Part shown: piece by piece, positions 1 through 7,608 of the stretch
How the letters are laid out: the number at the start of each line of letters is the position of its first letter
How positions within the stretch are numbered: the stretch's first letter is position 1
Source of the DNA: Stenotrophomonas maltophilia
GTDB taxonomy: Bacteria; Pseudomonadota; Gammaproteobacteria; Xanthomonadales; Xanthomonadaceae
Assembly (NCBI RefSeq): GCF_039555535.1
Contig: NZ_CP154630.1
Location: 2,183,001-2,247,000 of the forward strand
Length of the DNA stretch: 64,000 bases
Reading direction: 5' to 3'
Notes under the pieces: generated by a model
The model's input: only the letters and a program-made list of their open reading frames with translations
Told to the model about the DNA's origin: nothing
Database searches by the model: none
Program-made: the position numbers and the translations under genes

Positions 1-3000
1 TGGGCACGGCGCCTGGCCAGAACGATGGCCGGGCGCGCGGTACGCTCGCGTTGAACGTGCCGCGCAGTGGTGGCTCGGATGCAGCGATCCGTAGTGACGC
101 AGGGCTGCAGGTGATGGGCGCACGCGATGTGTTCGTCACCGCGGTACGTCGCTATGAGGATGCGCCGCTGGCGACCACGCCGGATGTGAACGGCCATCGC
201 TCGCAGATGGTCACCCAGGCCTGGCTGGACACCGTGGTGGATCCGGCCAGCACGGCCTGGATGAACGCGGCGCTGGGCAACGCCGATCTGTCGGCGCGCC
301 TGGCGGCGCTGGGCAGCGTGCGCCTGCGGCCGGGCGTGGACATCATTGGTGTTGCGTCGGCCGCCAATCCCGAGGGCGACCTGACCGTCAGTGGTGACCT
401 TGACCTGTCCGGCTATCGCTATGGCCCGCAATCCGACCGCCAGGATCCAGCACGCCGCGGTTTCGGTGAATCCGGTGCGATGCGCCTGCGTGCCGCCGGC
501 GACCTGAATGTCTACGGCAGCATCAACGATGGTTTTGCGCCGCCCCCGGCCAGTCCGGACGACGCGGGCTGGCAACTGGTCGAGGGCGCCGTGTTCGGCC
601 TCGGTGTCACCCCGTTCGGTGCAGACCTGGTGGCTCCCGGCGATGGCGTCGTGCTGGACATCGGCACGCGGTTCCCGGCCAGCGCGGTGCTGAACTACGC
701 CATCCAGGTGCAGGCCGTGAAACTTCCGGCGGGCACGACGCTGCCGGTCGACATGACCCTGACCGGGCCTTTGGTATTGCCCGCAGGCACGGTGCTGGCG
801 GCGGCGGTCAAGCTCGCTGACGGCCAGGTGCATCCGGCGGGCAGCGTACTGGCGCAGCCATTGTCGGTGCCGGCCGGAGCGAAGCTCTCTGCAGGCTTCC
901 AGCTTCGTGGCGAGGCCAACGTGGCCGGCCACACCTGGCCGGCCGGCGTACCGCTGCCGATCGAACTGCGCCTGGCGGCGCGCACGCCGTTGGCGCGCGG
1001 TGCACTCATCCCCTCGATGGCCACGGTCAAACTACCGGGTGGCACGCCGATCAAGCTGCGGCCGACCGGCAGTGATGGACGCCAGGGACGCAACTGGGCG
1101 TTGGCGCAGATGCTGCCTGAAGGCTCCACTTCCTGGGACGTGTCACTCGTTGCCGGCGCCGACATCGACGCTGCGGACCCGCGTACGCGCCGCTTCGGTG
1201 CAAGCGGTGACCTGACCTTGTCCGATACGCACTACGGTGCGATCCGCGATGCCAGCAAGCAGATGAAGTTCATCCGCGACCGGTTGTTGACCGCAGACGG
1301 CGCGCAACGGCTGGGGGTTGACGGCTCCTGGGTGGGCCGGACGATCAAGGACCTGGCCGTGCACCTGGGCCGGGAGGAAGATGCACTGTGCAGCGTGGCC
1401 GCGAGCTGCATCACCTCGCCGTATATCTTCACCGAGCTGGGCGCGGAGGAACTCGCGGGCGATCCGTCCCTTGCGGGAACCAGCGTCAGGGAATTCGGCG
1501 AGATGATCGGCATGACCGAGGAGGCCATCTGTGGGCAGCTCAGCGATGGCTTCTGCCTGATGCCGGGCGAGACGCGCGAGGTCACCACGATGGACCCGCC
1601 GCGGCACGGCACACCGATGTGGAGTGTGCTGCGTACGGGCACCGGCGATCTGCAGCTGCTGGCGGCGCGCGATGTGCAGATGCGTTCGGTGTTCGGCGTG
1701 TATACGGCGGGCACCCCTGCATCGCTGGGCAACGGCCACGACGAACGCTTCCAGTCCGAGCGCAGTCCCTTGAACGGGCGCAGCACGTTGTTGGGCCTGC
1801 AGCAGGCCACCGGTGACTATGATGCGGCCCTGGCTGCCTATCGCGCGTGGTATCCCGACCACGGTGGCAATCTGAGCGTGATTGCCGGCCGGGACGTAAT
1901 CGGGGCCACCTGGGCGACCTTGTCGTCCGCAGGTACCGATCGTGACAAGGCCGACAGCGCCAGCAGTTCGGTCGGCGGCTGGTTGTGGCGGCAAGGCACG
2001 GGCAGTACGCCCGGTGTGGAACCGGTGCCGACCAGCTGGTGGGTCAACTTCGGTACCTATGCGATCACCGGAGTGACGGCCACGTCGACGCCACGCATGG
2101 TCGGGTTCACTGGAATCGGCACGCTGGGTGGCGGCAATGTGGATATCGAGGCGGGCCGCAACGCGGGCGTCACGGCGGCCAAGGGCGATGCCCAGGGCGT
2201 GCTCGGCGGTGGACGCTATTCCACGGCGATCAACGCGGCGGTGGCGTCGACCGGTCGTGTCGACGATGGCCGCCTGGTGCAGACCGGTGGCGGCGATCTG
2301 CGGTTGCGCAGTGCCGGTGCGTTGAATCCGCTGCTGGCGGCTACCTCCTACTCGCAGGCCGAAAACCAGCAGAATCTGGAGCTCAACGGTACGCTGGTGA
2401 ACCTGCGTGGCCATCTCAGCGTCGAGGCTGCACGGATCGGTGGCAGTGCCGTGGGGCCGAACAACTATCAGGCCATCGCCAGCGGCCTGCGCATGATGGA
2501 CCCTTATCGATCGACCACCAGTGCGGCCATGGGTGGGCCGGTTCTGGTGCTGGGAGATTCGGTTGCGGATCTGACGGCCCGGGGCGACGTGGTCCTTTCC
2601 TCTGCGGCCGATGCCGGCCGGGTGAGGTTGTTCAACGCGAACCGGGTGACCGCAGATGACGGCACGCGACTGCTGGGCGCTGGCGGATTCTCGCTCTGGA
2701 CACCGTCGACGGCGATCAACCTGTTCTCCGCCGGTGGCGACGTGGTGCCGGTCGCGCAGCGGACCATTGAACGCATCGAGGACGGCCGTGCGGAAGTGAC
2801 TGCCGGCGGGGCGGCCTACTGGATCTATCCTTCGCGCCTGCAGGCCGTGGCTGCCAGCGGTGACATCAAGCTGTCGCGCGCCGATCCTTCGACCGTGCTG
2901 CTGACTGCACCTGGTGCCAACGGCAGCCTGCAACTGCTTGCAGGCGGCTCGATCCTGGCCGCCAGCGATGCACCCGCGATCAGCAGTTCCGGGGCCGACA

Positions 3001-4745
3001 CCCGCTTGCCATCGCCGTTTGATCCGGCCTTCAGTGCCTTCTCTGCCAGCGGTACACTGCGGCTGACCAATCTGTCCCCGGATGGCACTGTGGTGCCTTC
3101 CCTGGCGGGTAGTGCGGACCCCACCCCGTTGTTCGCCTTCGCTCCGAATCGACCGATGCTGGCGACGCCGCGCGCTGCTGGGGGGCAGCCAAACCGCTTC
3201 TATGCCGGTAGTGGCGACATCATCGGGCTGCGTACCGGCGGTGAGTGGACGCCGGCCTCCCCAGACACGCCGCGCACGGTCGGCACCTGGTACGACGTGG
3301 CCGCACCGGTCCAGCTGCGCGCGGGCACGGACATCCTCGGCAGCACGGTGATGGCGCTGAACAACAGTGGCACCGATCTGACCGTGGTAGAGGCTGGCCG
3401 TGACATCGTGCACGCCAACGTGACCGTATTCGGTCCAGGCAATGTCGACGTCAGTGCAGGCCGCCAGCTGCGCCAGGAGGATAGCGGCAGCATCGTCAGC
3501 CGTGGCGGTCTGATCCAGGGCGACACTCGTCCAGGCGCCAGCATTGCAGTGACCGCCGGCAACCAGAACATCGCGTTCGATGCCGTGCGCGCGCGCTACC
3601 TGGATCCGTCCAACCTCGCCGACCCGGCGCAATCACTGGCGTCGCAACCCGGCAAGGCGGCGAAGATCTACGACAAGGAGCTGAAGCAGTGGCTGCAGCA
3701 GCGCTTCGGCCTGGCGGTCGATGGCGCGGAGGCCCTGGCGGCGTTCGATCGCTTGCCGAAGGAGCAGCAGCGCATCTTCCTGCGCCAGGTCTACTACGCC
3801 GAGCTGCGCGAGGGCGGCCGCGAGTTCAACGATCGGGATGGGCCGCGCTTCGGCTCCTACCTGCGCGGTCGCGAAGCCATCGCCACGCTGATGCCGGACA
3901 AGGATGCAACGGGAGCGACGATCCCGCGCACCGGCGATATCGTGATGTACGGTGGCTCGGGCGTGCGCACCGAGGCGAGCGGCAACATCGAGCTGATGGC
4001 GCCGGGTGGGCAGATCGTGCTGGGCGTTGCGGGTGAGGTGCCGCCGGCCAGCTCCGGCCTGATCACGCAGGGCCAGGGCGACATCCGCCTGTTCAGCCAG
4101 GACAGCGTGCTGTTGGGCCTGTCGCGTGTCATGACGGCCTTCGGTGGCGACATCCTGGCCTGGACCGAGCAGGGCGACATCAACGCCGGCCGCGGCTCGC
4201 GTACCACGCTGCTTTACACGCCGCCGCGCCGGATCTACGACAACTGGGGCAATGTGCTGCTGTCGCCGCAGGCGCCGGCCACCGGTGCCGGCTTCGCCAC
4301 GCTGGCGCCGATTCCCGAAGTGCCGCCGGGCGACGTCGACCTGATCGCGCCGCTGGGCACCATCGACGCGGGCGAAGCGGGTATCCGTGTCTCGGGCAAC
4401 ATCAACCTGGCCGCGCTGCAGGTACTCAACGCGGCCAACATCCAGGTGCAGGGCGAGAGCAAGGGCCTGCCGGTGCTGGCCACGGTGAACGTCAATGCGC
4501 TGGCTTCGGCCAGTGCGGCAGCGAACAGCGCCAGCCAGGCGGCACAGGATGTGATGCGCAAGAGCCAGGACGATGCACGACGCAACCAGCCGTCGGTGAT
4601 CAGCGTGCAGATCCTCGGATTTGGCAGTGGCACCAGCGCCATCAATCCGCCGGCGCGTGGCAACACTGCCAACAGCGGTTATGACGCCAACAGTGCCTTC
4701 CAGTTCCCGCAGGCGAGCCGCGACGAGGGCACGCAGCGACGCTAG
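1..4745 (+). CDS. Filamentous-haemagglutinin-like exoprotein (TpsA), C-terminal part, 5' end outside window
   Basis: The reading frame is open from base 3 with no stop, so the gene starts upstream; the TTG at 51 is only an internal codon. About 1580 residues are visible. They consist of many short beta-strand segments with recurring 'AGRDV', 'ASGDI' and 'AGRDI' turns, as in right-handed beta-helix passengers of two-partner secretion. Bases about 720-1070 carry a proline-alanine-glycine repeat (PAGT, PAGS, PAGA) of roughly 15-20 residue period. The C-terminus ends in an alanine/serine-rich stretch and then 'VISVQILGFG', which I associate with DUF3739 family exoproteins. It is presumably exported through the FhaC-like pore at 7609-9240, which lies downstream on the same strand but separated by pseudopilin genes. 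The N-terminal secretion (TPS) domain cannot be seen. Function beyond surface exposure or adhesion is unknown. Confidence 0.85.
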   Translation, partial: GTAPGQNDGRARGTLALNVPRSGGSDAAIRSDAGLQVMGARDVFVTAVRRYEDAPLATTPDVNGHRSQMVTQAWLDTVVDPASTAWMNAALGNADLSARLAALGSVRLRPGVDIIGVASAANPEGDLTVSGDLDLSGYRYGPQSDRQDPARRGFGESGAMRLRAAGDLNVYGSINDGFAPPPASPDDAGWQLVEGAVFGLGVTPFGADLVAPGDGVVLDIGTRFPASAVLNYAIQVQAVKLPAGTTLPVDMTLTGPLVLPAGTVLAAAVKLADGQVHPAGSVLAQPLSVPAGAKLSAGFQLRGEANVAGHTWPAGVPLPIELRLAARTPLARGALIPSMATVKLPGGTPIKLRPTGSDGRQGRNWALAQMLPEGSTSWDVSLVAGADIDAADPRTRRFGASGDLTLSDTHYGAIRDASKQMKFIRDRLLTADGAQRLGVDGSWVGRTIKDLAVHLGREEDALCSVAASCITSPYIFTELGAEELAGDPSLAGTSVREFGEMIGMTEEAICGQLSDGFCLMPGETREVTTMDPPRHGTPMWSVLRTGTGDLQLLAARDVQMRSVFGVYTAGTPASLGNGHDERFQSERSPLNGRSTLLGLQQATGDYDAALAAYRAWYPDHGGNLSVIAGRDVIGATWATLSSAGTDRDKADSASSSVGGWLWRQGTGSTPGVEPVPTSWWVNFGTYAITGVTATSTPRMVGFTGIGTLGGGNVDIEAGRNAGVTAAKGDAQGVLGGGRYSTAINAAVASTGRVDDGRLVQTGGGDLRLRSAGALNPLLAATSYSQAENQQNLELNGTLVNLRGHLSVEAARIGGSAVGPNNYQAIASGLRMMDPYRSTTSAAMGGPVLVLGDSVADLTARGDVVLSSAADAGRVRLFNANRVTADDGTRLLGAGGFSLWTPSTAINLFSAGGDVVPVAQRTIERIEDGRAEVTAGGAAYWIYPSRLQAVAASGDIKLSRADPSTVLLTAPGANGSLQLLAGGSILAASDAPAISSSGADTRLPSPFDPAFSAFSASGTLRLTNLSPDGTVVPSLAGSADPTPLFAFAPNRPMLATPRAAGGQPNRFYAGSGDIIGLRTGGEWTPASPDTPRTVGTWYDVAAPVQLRAGTDILGSTVMALNNSGTDLTVVEAGRDIVHANVTVFGPGNVDVSAGRQLRQEDSGSIVSRGGLIQGDTRPGASIAVTAGNQNIAFDAVRARYLDPSNLADPAQSLASQPGKAAKIYDKELKQWLQQRFGLAVDGAEALAAFDRLPKEQQRIFLRQVYYAELREGGREFNDRDGPRFGSYLRGREAIATLMPDKDATGATIPRTGDIVMYGGSGVRTEASGNIELMAPGGQIVLGVAGEVPPASSGLITQGQGDIRLFSQDSVLLGLSRVMTAFGGDILAWTEQGDINAGRGSRTTLLYTPPRRIYDNWGNVLLSPQAPATGAGFATLAPIPEVPPGDVDLIAPLGTIDAGEAGIRVSGNINLAALQVLNAANIQVQGESKGLPVLATVNVNALASASAAANSASQAAQDVMRKSQDDARRNQPSVISVQILGFGSGTSAINPPARGNTANSGYDANSAFQFPQASRDEGTQRR

Positions 4746-4758
4746 GCATCTTGCAACC

Positions 4759-4779
4759 GTGCCGACCAACGGTCGGCAC
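4759..4779. terminator. Hairpin after the exoprotein gene
   Basis: A perfect 9-bp stem (GTGCCGACC / GGTCGGCAC, 3-nt loop) lies 14 bp after the exoprotein stop codon. There is no T-run, so it may be a repeat element as much as a terminator. Confidence 0.4.
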
Positions 4780-4785
4780 CCACCG

Positions 4786-4810
4786 TGCATCCACGCCATG
4801 CGTGGATGCA
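4786..4810. repeat. ATCCACGC-type palindromic repeat
   Basis: A perfect 11-bp stem (TGCATCCACGC / GCGTGGATGCA) with loop CAT. Related copies occur at 4967, 14475, 25697, 41044 and 41091, so this is a dispersed family distinct from the GTAGAGCCGAG type. The 4746-5007 interval has no gene. It holds this repeat, the hairpin before it, a 9-bp inverted repeat (GCCGCCGGG at 4927 with CCCGGCGGC at 4948) and the copy at 4967. Confidence 0.75.
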
Positions 4811-4966
4811 GCTGGACCGCAGGAATGGACAGCATCGGGCCAGCCGCCACGGAAGGGTGGCGGCCCCAGCCAGGACGGCACGGAGGGCAGGGAGCGGCCA
4901 TCAGCGGTGAGGACCACCGACACGGCGCCGCCGGGTGCAGGAGAGCGCCCGGCGGCAGGCTCGGCA

Positions 4967-4995
4967 GTAGATCCACGCCCTGCGTGGATGCGTAG
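4967..4995. repeat. GTAG/ATCCACGC-type palindromic repeat
   Basis: GTAGATCCACGC, a 3-nt loop and GCGTGGAT, followed by another GTAG. It sits just beyond the 3' end of gspJ and may act as its transcript end. Confidence 0.7.
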
Positions 4996-5007
4996 CGGGG
5001 ATGCGCC

Positions 5008-5622
5008 CTAAAGCTCCAGCACCCGTCGGTAGCTCAACGGCCCACGTGCATCGCGCAGGCCCAATCGCAGCTCCAGTCCAGTAGCCGGCAGCACCTCGCC
5101 GTCGCTGGGCAACATCGCCCACCCGGCGCCCGGCTGCCACGCTCGCACCTCGAACCGCTGCACATCGTGCGCCACCGCGATTCCCTTTGACGGATCCGGT
5201 GCGGGCAAAGGGTAGCGATCCGTTGCAGCGCCGCTGGCCCGCCACAGTGTGTTTCCCTGTCGCCACCAGCGAACACGTTGCCAGCGCAACCCGTCGCTGC
5301 CCAAACTGCGGGTGATCTCCAACGCGAAGCTTCCATCCGGATGTCGTTCGCTCACCAATGAAGGGGGTAGCAGGCGCTGCGGACGATCTGCCGGACGTAC
5401 TGCGCCATTCATCAGCGCATCGTCGGCCCGCATCTCGATATCACGCTGGAACTGTTGCAGCACGCGCAGCGCCGTCGTGGTCTCGGCATCGGCCCGGCGC
5501 AGGCGCTGGTCCGTGCTGGCGACACTGTCCAAGGCACGCCAGCAGATCACCGCCAGCACGCCCATGATGGTGATCGCGATCATCACTTCGATCAGGGTGA
5601 AGCCACGCACTGTGCGTTTCAT
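5008..5622 (-). CDS. gspJ: Type II secretion minor pseudopilin GspJ-like
   Basis: 204 residues. It begins with a short basic leader and the prepilin signature 'GFTLIEV' (residues about 7-13), where a prepilin peptidase would cut after Gly and methylate the next residue; a hydrophobic helix follows. 'CWRALDSV' and the later 'LQQFQRDIEMR' match the GspJ pattern. GspJ sits with GspI and GspK at the tip of the periplasmic pseudopilus. I chose the ATG at 5622, which overlaps the upstream gspI by 4 bp (ATGA) and directly precedes the signal, over an in-frame ATG five codons earlier. It is the last gene of the gspH-gspI-gspJ run. No gspG, K, D, E, F, L or M is nearby, which is odd for a functional system. 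Confidence 0.8.
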   Translation of the reverse strand: MKRTVRGFTLIEVMIAITIMGVLAVICWRALDSVASTDQRLRRADAETTTALRVLQQFQRDIEMRADDALMNGAVRPADRPQRLLPPSLVSERHPDGSFALEITRSLGSDGLRWQRVRWWRQGNTLWRASGAATDRYPLPAPDPSKGIAVAHDVQRFEVRAWQPGAGWAMLPSDGEVLPATGLELRLGLRDARGPLSYRRVLEL

Positions 5623-5981
5623 GGCGACGCCGTCCATGGTAGCTGCAGACGCGCCAGCGATTGCCTCGGTGCATCTTCAGCTACTACGCTCAGCTCCAGC
5701 TGCGGTTGCCCGTCGGCGCCGCTGCCCAGGTGCTGCTGCACCAGGAAACGGGTGCGTCCCTGCAGACACAGCAGGCGAGCATCGCTGGGTGGCAGCGCGG
5801 CCAAGCGCAGCTCCTGCCAGCGGTCCTGTGCGCACAGCAGGGCCAGCCGACGGTCACGCAGGCGCGACTGGTCATCGGTCGCCACCGCCACCGAGCGCAT
5901 CACCGCCGCCAATGCGATGGCCACGATGGCCAACGCGATCAGCACCTCGATCATCGTGAATCCGTGTTGCGTCCGCTTCAC
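5619..5981 (-). CDS. gspI: Type II secretion minor pseudopilin GspI-like
   Basis: 120 residues, with leader 'MKRTQHGFTMIEVLIALAI', a class III prepilin signal, at the very N-terminus. The following 'DRRLALLCAQDRWQELRL' matches the GspI pattern (nucleating minor pseudopilin that binds GspJ and GspK). It overlaps gspH by 4 bp upstream and gspJ by 4 bp downstream, which implies translational coupling. The length is normal for GspI. It would act in the inner membrane and periplasm as part of the pseudopilus tip. Which secretion machine it serves cannot be told from the window: the main Xps/Gsp operons of the organism are not here. Confidence 0.8.
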   Translation of the reverse strand: MKRTQHGFTMIEVLIALAIVAIALAAVMRSVAVATDDQSRLRDRRLALLCAQDRWQELRLAALPPSDARLLCLQGRTRFLVQQHLGSGADGQPQLELSVVAEDAPRQSLARLQLPWTASP

Positions 5982-6424
5982 TGCATGACCTGCAATTGTC
6001 CACTGCCATCATCACGAAGACGCAGTCGACGGCCATCCAACGACAACGCCAGCTCCCACGGCACGCCGATCCATTCGGGGCTCAACTCAATGGCGTTCGT
6101 CGGTTGCACTTCAATCCCGCGGGTCTGCCACTGCTGGGGGCGCAACAGGTCATCGCGCTGCAGCTCGACCCAACCTTCGCTGTCGCGACGGCTGAAGCGA
6201 TAGCCTTCTGCGTTGGCCTGCCAGCGGATTGGCCGACCATCGATGCGTGCTTCATCGCGCGCAACCTGCAGGCGCTGCGCCAACCGCTCCGATTCCTGGC
6301 GCAGCTGCCGCGCAGGGTCGAGCAGGCTGCCCAGGCCCAGGCCGATGCCCGCCGTGCAGATGCCGATGATCACCAGCACCACCATCAGTTCCAGCAGGGT
6401 GAAACCGCGTGGCCTGCGTTGCAT
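5978..6424 (-). CDS. gspH: Type II secretion pseudopilin GspH-like
   Basis: 148 residues from the ATG at 6424. The leader 'MQRRPRGFTLLELMVVLVI' is a prepilin peptidase site followed by a hydrophobic helix. 'LAQRLQVARDEARIDGRPI' is the usual GspH segment after the helix. An in-frame ATG 72 bp upstream would add a leader incompatible with a prepilin signal, so it was not used. This is the first gene of a three-gene operon (H, I, J) read leftward. It is divergent from the GspC-like gene, with 86 bp between the starts that must hold both promoters. GspH links the minor tip complex to the major pseudopilin GspG, which is absent from this locus. Confidence 0.8.
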   Translation of the reverse strand: MQRRPRGFTLLELMVVLVIIGICTAGIGLGLGSLLDPARQLRQESERLAQRLQVARDEARIDGRPIRWQANAEGYRFSRRDSEGWVELQRDDLLRPQQWQTRGIEVQPTNAIELSPEWIGVPWELALSLDGRRLRLRDDGSGQLQVMQ

Positions 6425-6510
6425 CGGGCATCGCCTCCTGTCCTTGCCGATACCTGCCAGCGTAGGGCGGCATGATGAAACAAAAGCGTCAGCCACAGCT
6501 GCTAGCGTAG

Positions 6511-6990
6511 GTGGACACGACCGTGGCGATGGTGCGGAACATGGATGGCAGGCGCTGGGATCGCAATCGCATGTTGACCCTGCTGGCGGGGACCCTGCTG
6601 CTGGCGGTGGTGGCCTATTGGAGCGTCACCCTGTCTGCGGTGGCGCCCATCGCGGCTGCCAGCGAAGCACATGCAGAGCCGCCGGTACGTCCGATGTTCG
6701 ACGCGATGGCCAGCCTGCCGCTGGTACGGCTGCTGTCCCCTGGGGCAGTGCAGACGGAGGTGGTGGTGCTCGGCGTGATGGCCGGTGAACACGCGCCGCT
6801 GGCGTTGCTGTCGGTGGATGGCCGACCCGCGGAGGCGTACGCACCAGGCCAACGCCTCGGACCCTGCACGGTACTGGCCAGCATCAGTGCCAGCGCAGTG
6901 GAACTGAACCAGGCCGGTCAATCGCGCAGCTTGCCGGTGCCTGAGTTGCCGCCGGTGCCGACCGAGGGCATCGTACCGGCTGACTTGTAG
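6511..6990 (+). CDS. GspC-like inner-membrane protein of type II secretion
   Basis: 159 residues from a GTG at 6511; ATG codons at 6529 and 6541 are possible starts. One membrane helix (about residues 21-40) follows a short basic cytoplasmic tail. After a linker comes a domain (about 80-150) with the pattern 'VVVLGVMAG...ALLSVDGRPAEAYAPGQ', resembling the homology region of GspC that contacts the secretin GspD. It is short for GspC and lacks a PDZ domain, closer to the PDZ-less XpsN/GspC-like proteins. The last codon is GAC CTT then TAG, and the TAG lies in the GTAG end of a palindromic repeat. It stands divergent from gspHIJ, which supports a shared function. Assignment is moderately sure. 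Confidence 0.6.
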   Translation: MDTTVAMVRNMDGRRWDRNRMLTLLAGTLLLAVVAYWSVTLSAVAPIAAASEAHAEPPVRPMFDAMASLPLVRLLSPGAVQTEVVVLGVMAGEHAPLALLSVDGRPAEAYAPGQRLGPCTVLASISASAVELNQAGQSRSLPVPELPPVPTEGIVPADL

Positions 6991-7068
6991 AGCCGAGCCT
7001 ACGCTCGGCTGCTCCTGCGCGGCATCGCCGATGAATGCAAAGACAGCCGAGCATGGGCTCGGCTCTAC
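6987..7068. repeat. SMAG-type GTAGAGCCGAG repeat pair
   Basis: Two facing hairpin modules: GTAGAGCCGAGCCTACGCTC at the left and GAGCATGGGCTCGGCTCTAC at the right. It provides the stop codon TAG of the GspC-like gene (6988-6990) and may insulate it from the convergent small gene at 7081. Confidence 0.85.
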
Positions 7069-7080
7069 AAAGGCGCTGGC

Positions 7081-7416
7081 TCAGCGCGCCGGGCGCTGTG
7101 GCACCAGGGAACGACCAAAGGCATCGCCCATGCGCTGTCGCGTGCCTTCCAGGTTGTACTGCATCAGCTGGTTGCCGGGCTGTTGCATCAGGCGTTCGGC
7201 CTCCGGAAGCGCCGGTGATTTCGCCGCTTTCGATGCCGGCGCAAGTTTGCGCTGCAGGCAGTCCCACGCCGGAATGCGCTCGCCATTGACCTGTACTTCG
7301 ATGCAGGGCGCGGCGTCTTCCTGCTTCTTCGTCTTGTCAGCGCGCACCGGGGGCAACACCAGCAACAGCGCAAGGGTGAGGGCAGCGCGCAGGCCCGCCA
7401 TCAACGATTCACGCAT
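7081..7416 (-). CDS. Small exported protein of unknown function
   Basis: 111 residues from an ATG at 7416, with GGGAG about 8 bp before it. A signal peptide (about 1-27, 'TLALLLVLPPVRA') precedes a mature part with two cysteines in 'PCIEVQVNGERIPAWDCLQ'; they could form one disulphide in the periplasm. The rest is Ala/Lys/Gln-rich and ends 'SLVPQRPAR'. I do not recognise the family. It is divergent from the two-partner transporter gene and shares a 192-bp intergenic region with it, so it may be co-regulated with the exoprotein system. Upstream in-frame ATGs exist but would place the signal peptide internally. Confidence 0.6.
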   Translation of the reverse strand: MRESLMAGLRAALTLALLLVLPPVRADKTKKQEDAAPCIEVQVNGERIPAWDCLQRKLAPASKAAKSPALPEAERLMQQPGNQLMQYNLEGTRQRMGDAFGRSLVPQRPAR

Positions 7417-7495
7417 CTCGAATCTCCCGCAGCAATCGACGTTCTGCAATGAAGACGTGTGGCGAAGGCAGGGTCCGCCTGCGTGCGTTGCGGCG

Positions 7496-7520
7496 CTGTC
7501 AAAAGATGACAGTGCTGTCA
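7496..7520. promoter_or_regulatory. Inverted repeat upstream of the two-partner transporter gene
   Basis: CTGTCAAAAGATGACAG is a perfect 6-5-6 palindrome (7496-7512), followed three bases later by a further CTGTCA half-site (7515-7520). It lies between the divergent small gene and the FhaC-like gene, about 90 bp before the latter's ATG, where an operator would be expected. The regulator is unknown. Confidence 0.45.
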
Positions 7521-7608
7521 CAAAACTGTTGGCGGTTTTGACGCGACGTACACGTCCTGTTGGTAGACCCACGCGCCGCTCCATGGCCATTCCCTTCGAT
7601 ACGACGCG

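Noticed and set aside
1143..3632. An 829-codon open frame antisense to the exoprotein gene
   Set aside because: It is rich in Arg, His, Gln and Gly with no domain pattern. In GC-rich DNA the strand opposite a real gene stays open by codon bias. The plus frame has clear beta-helix repeats.
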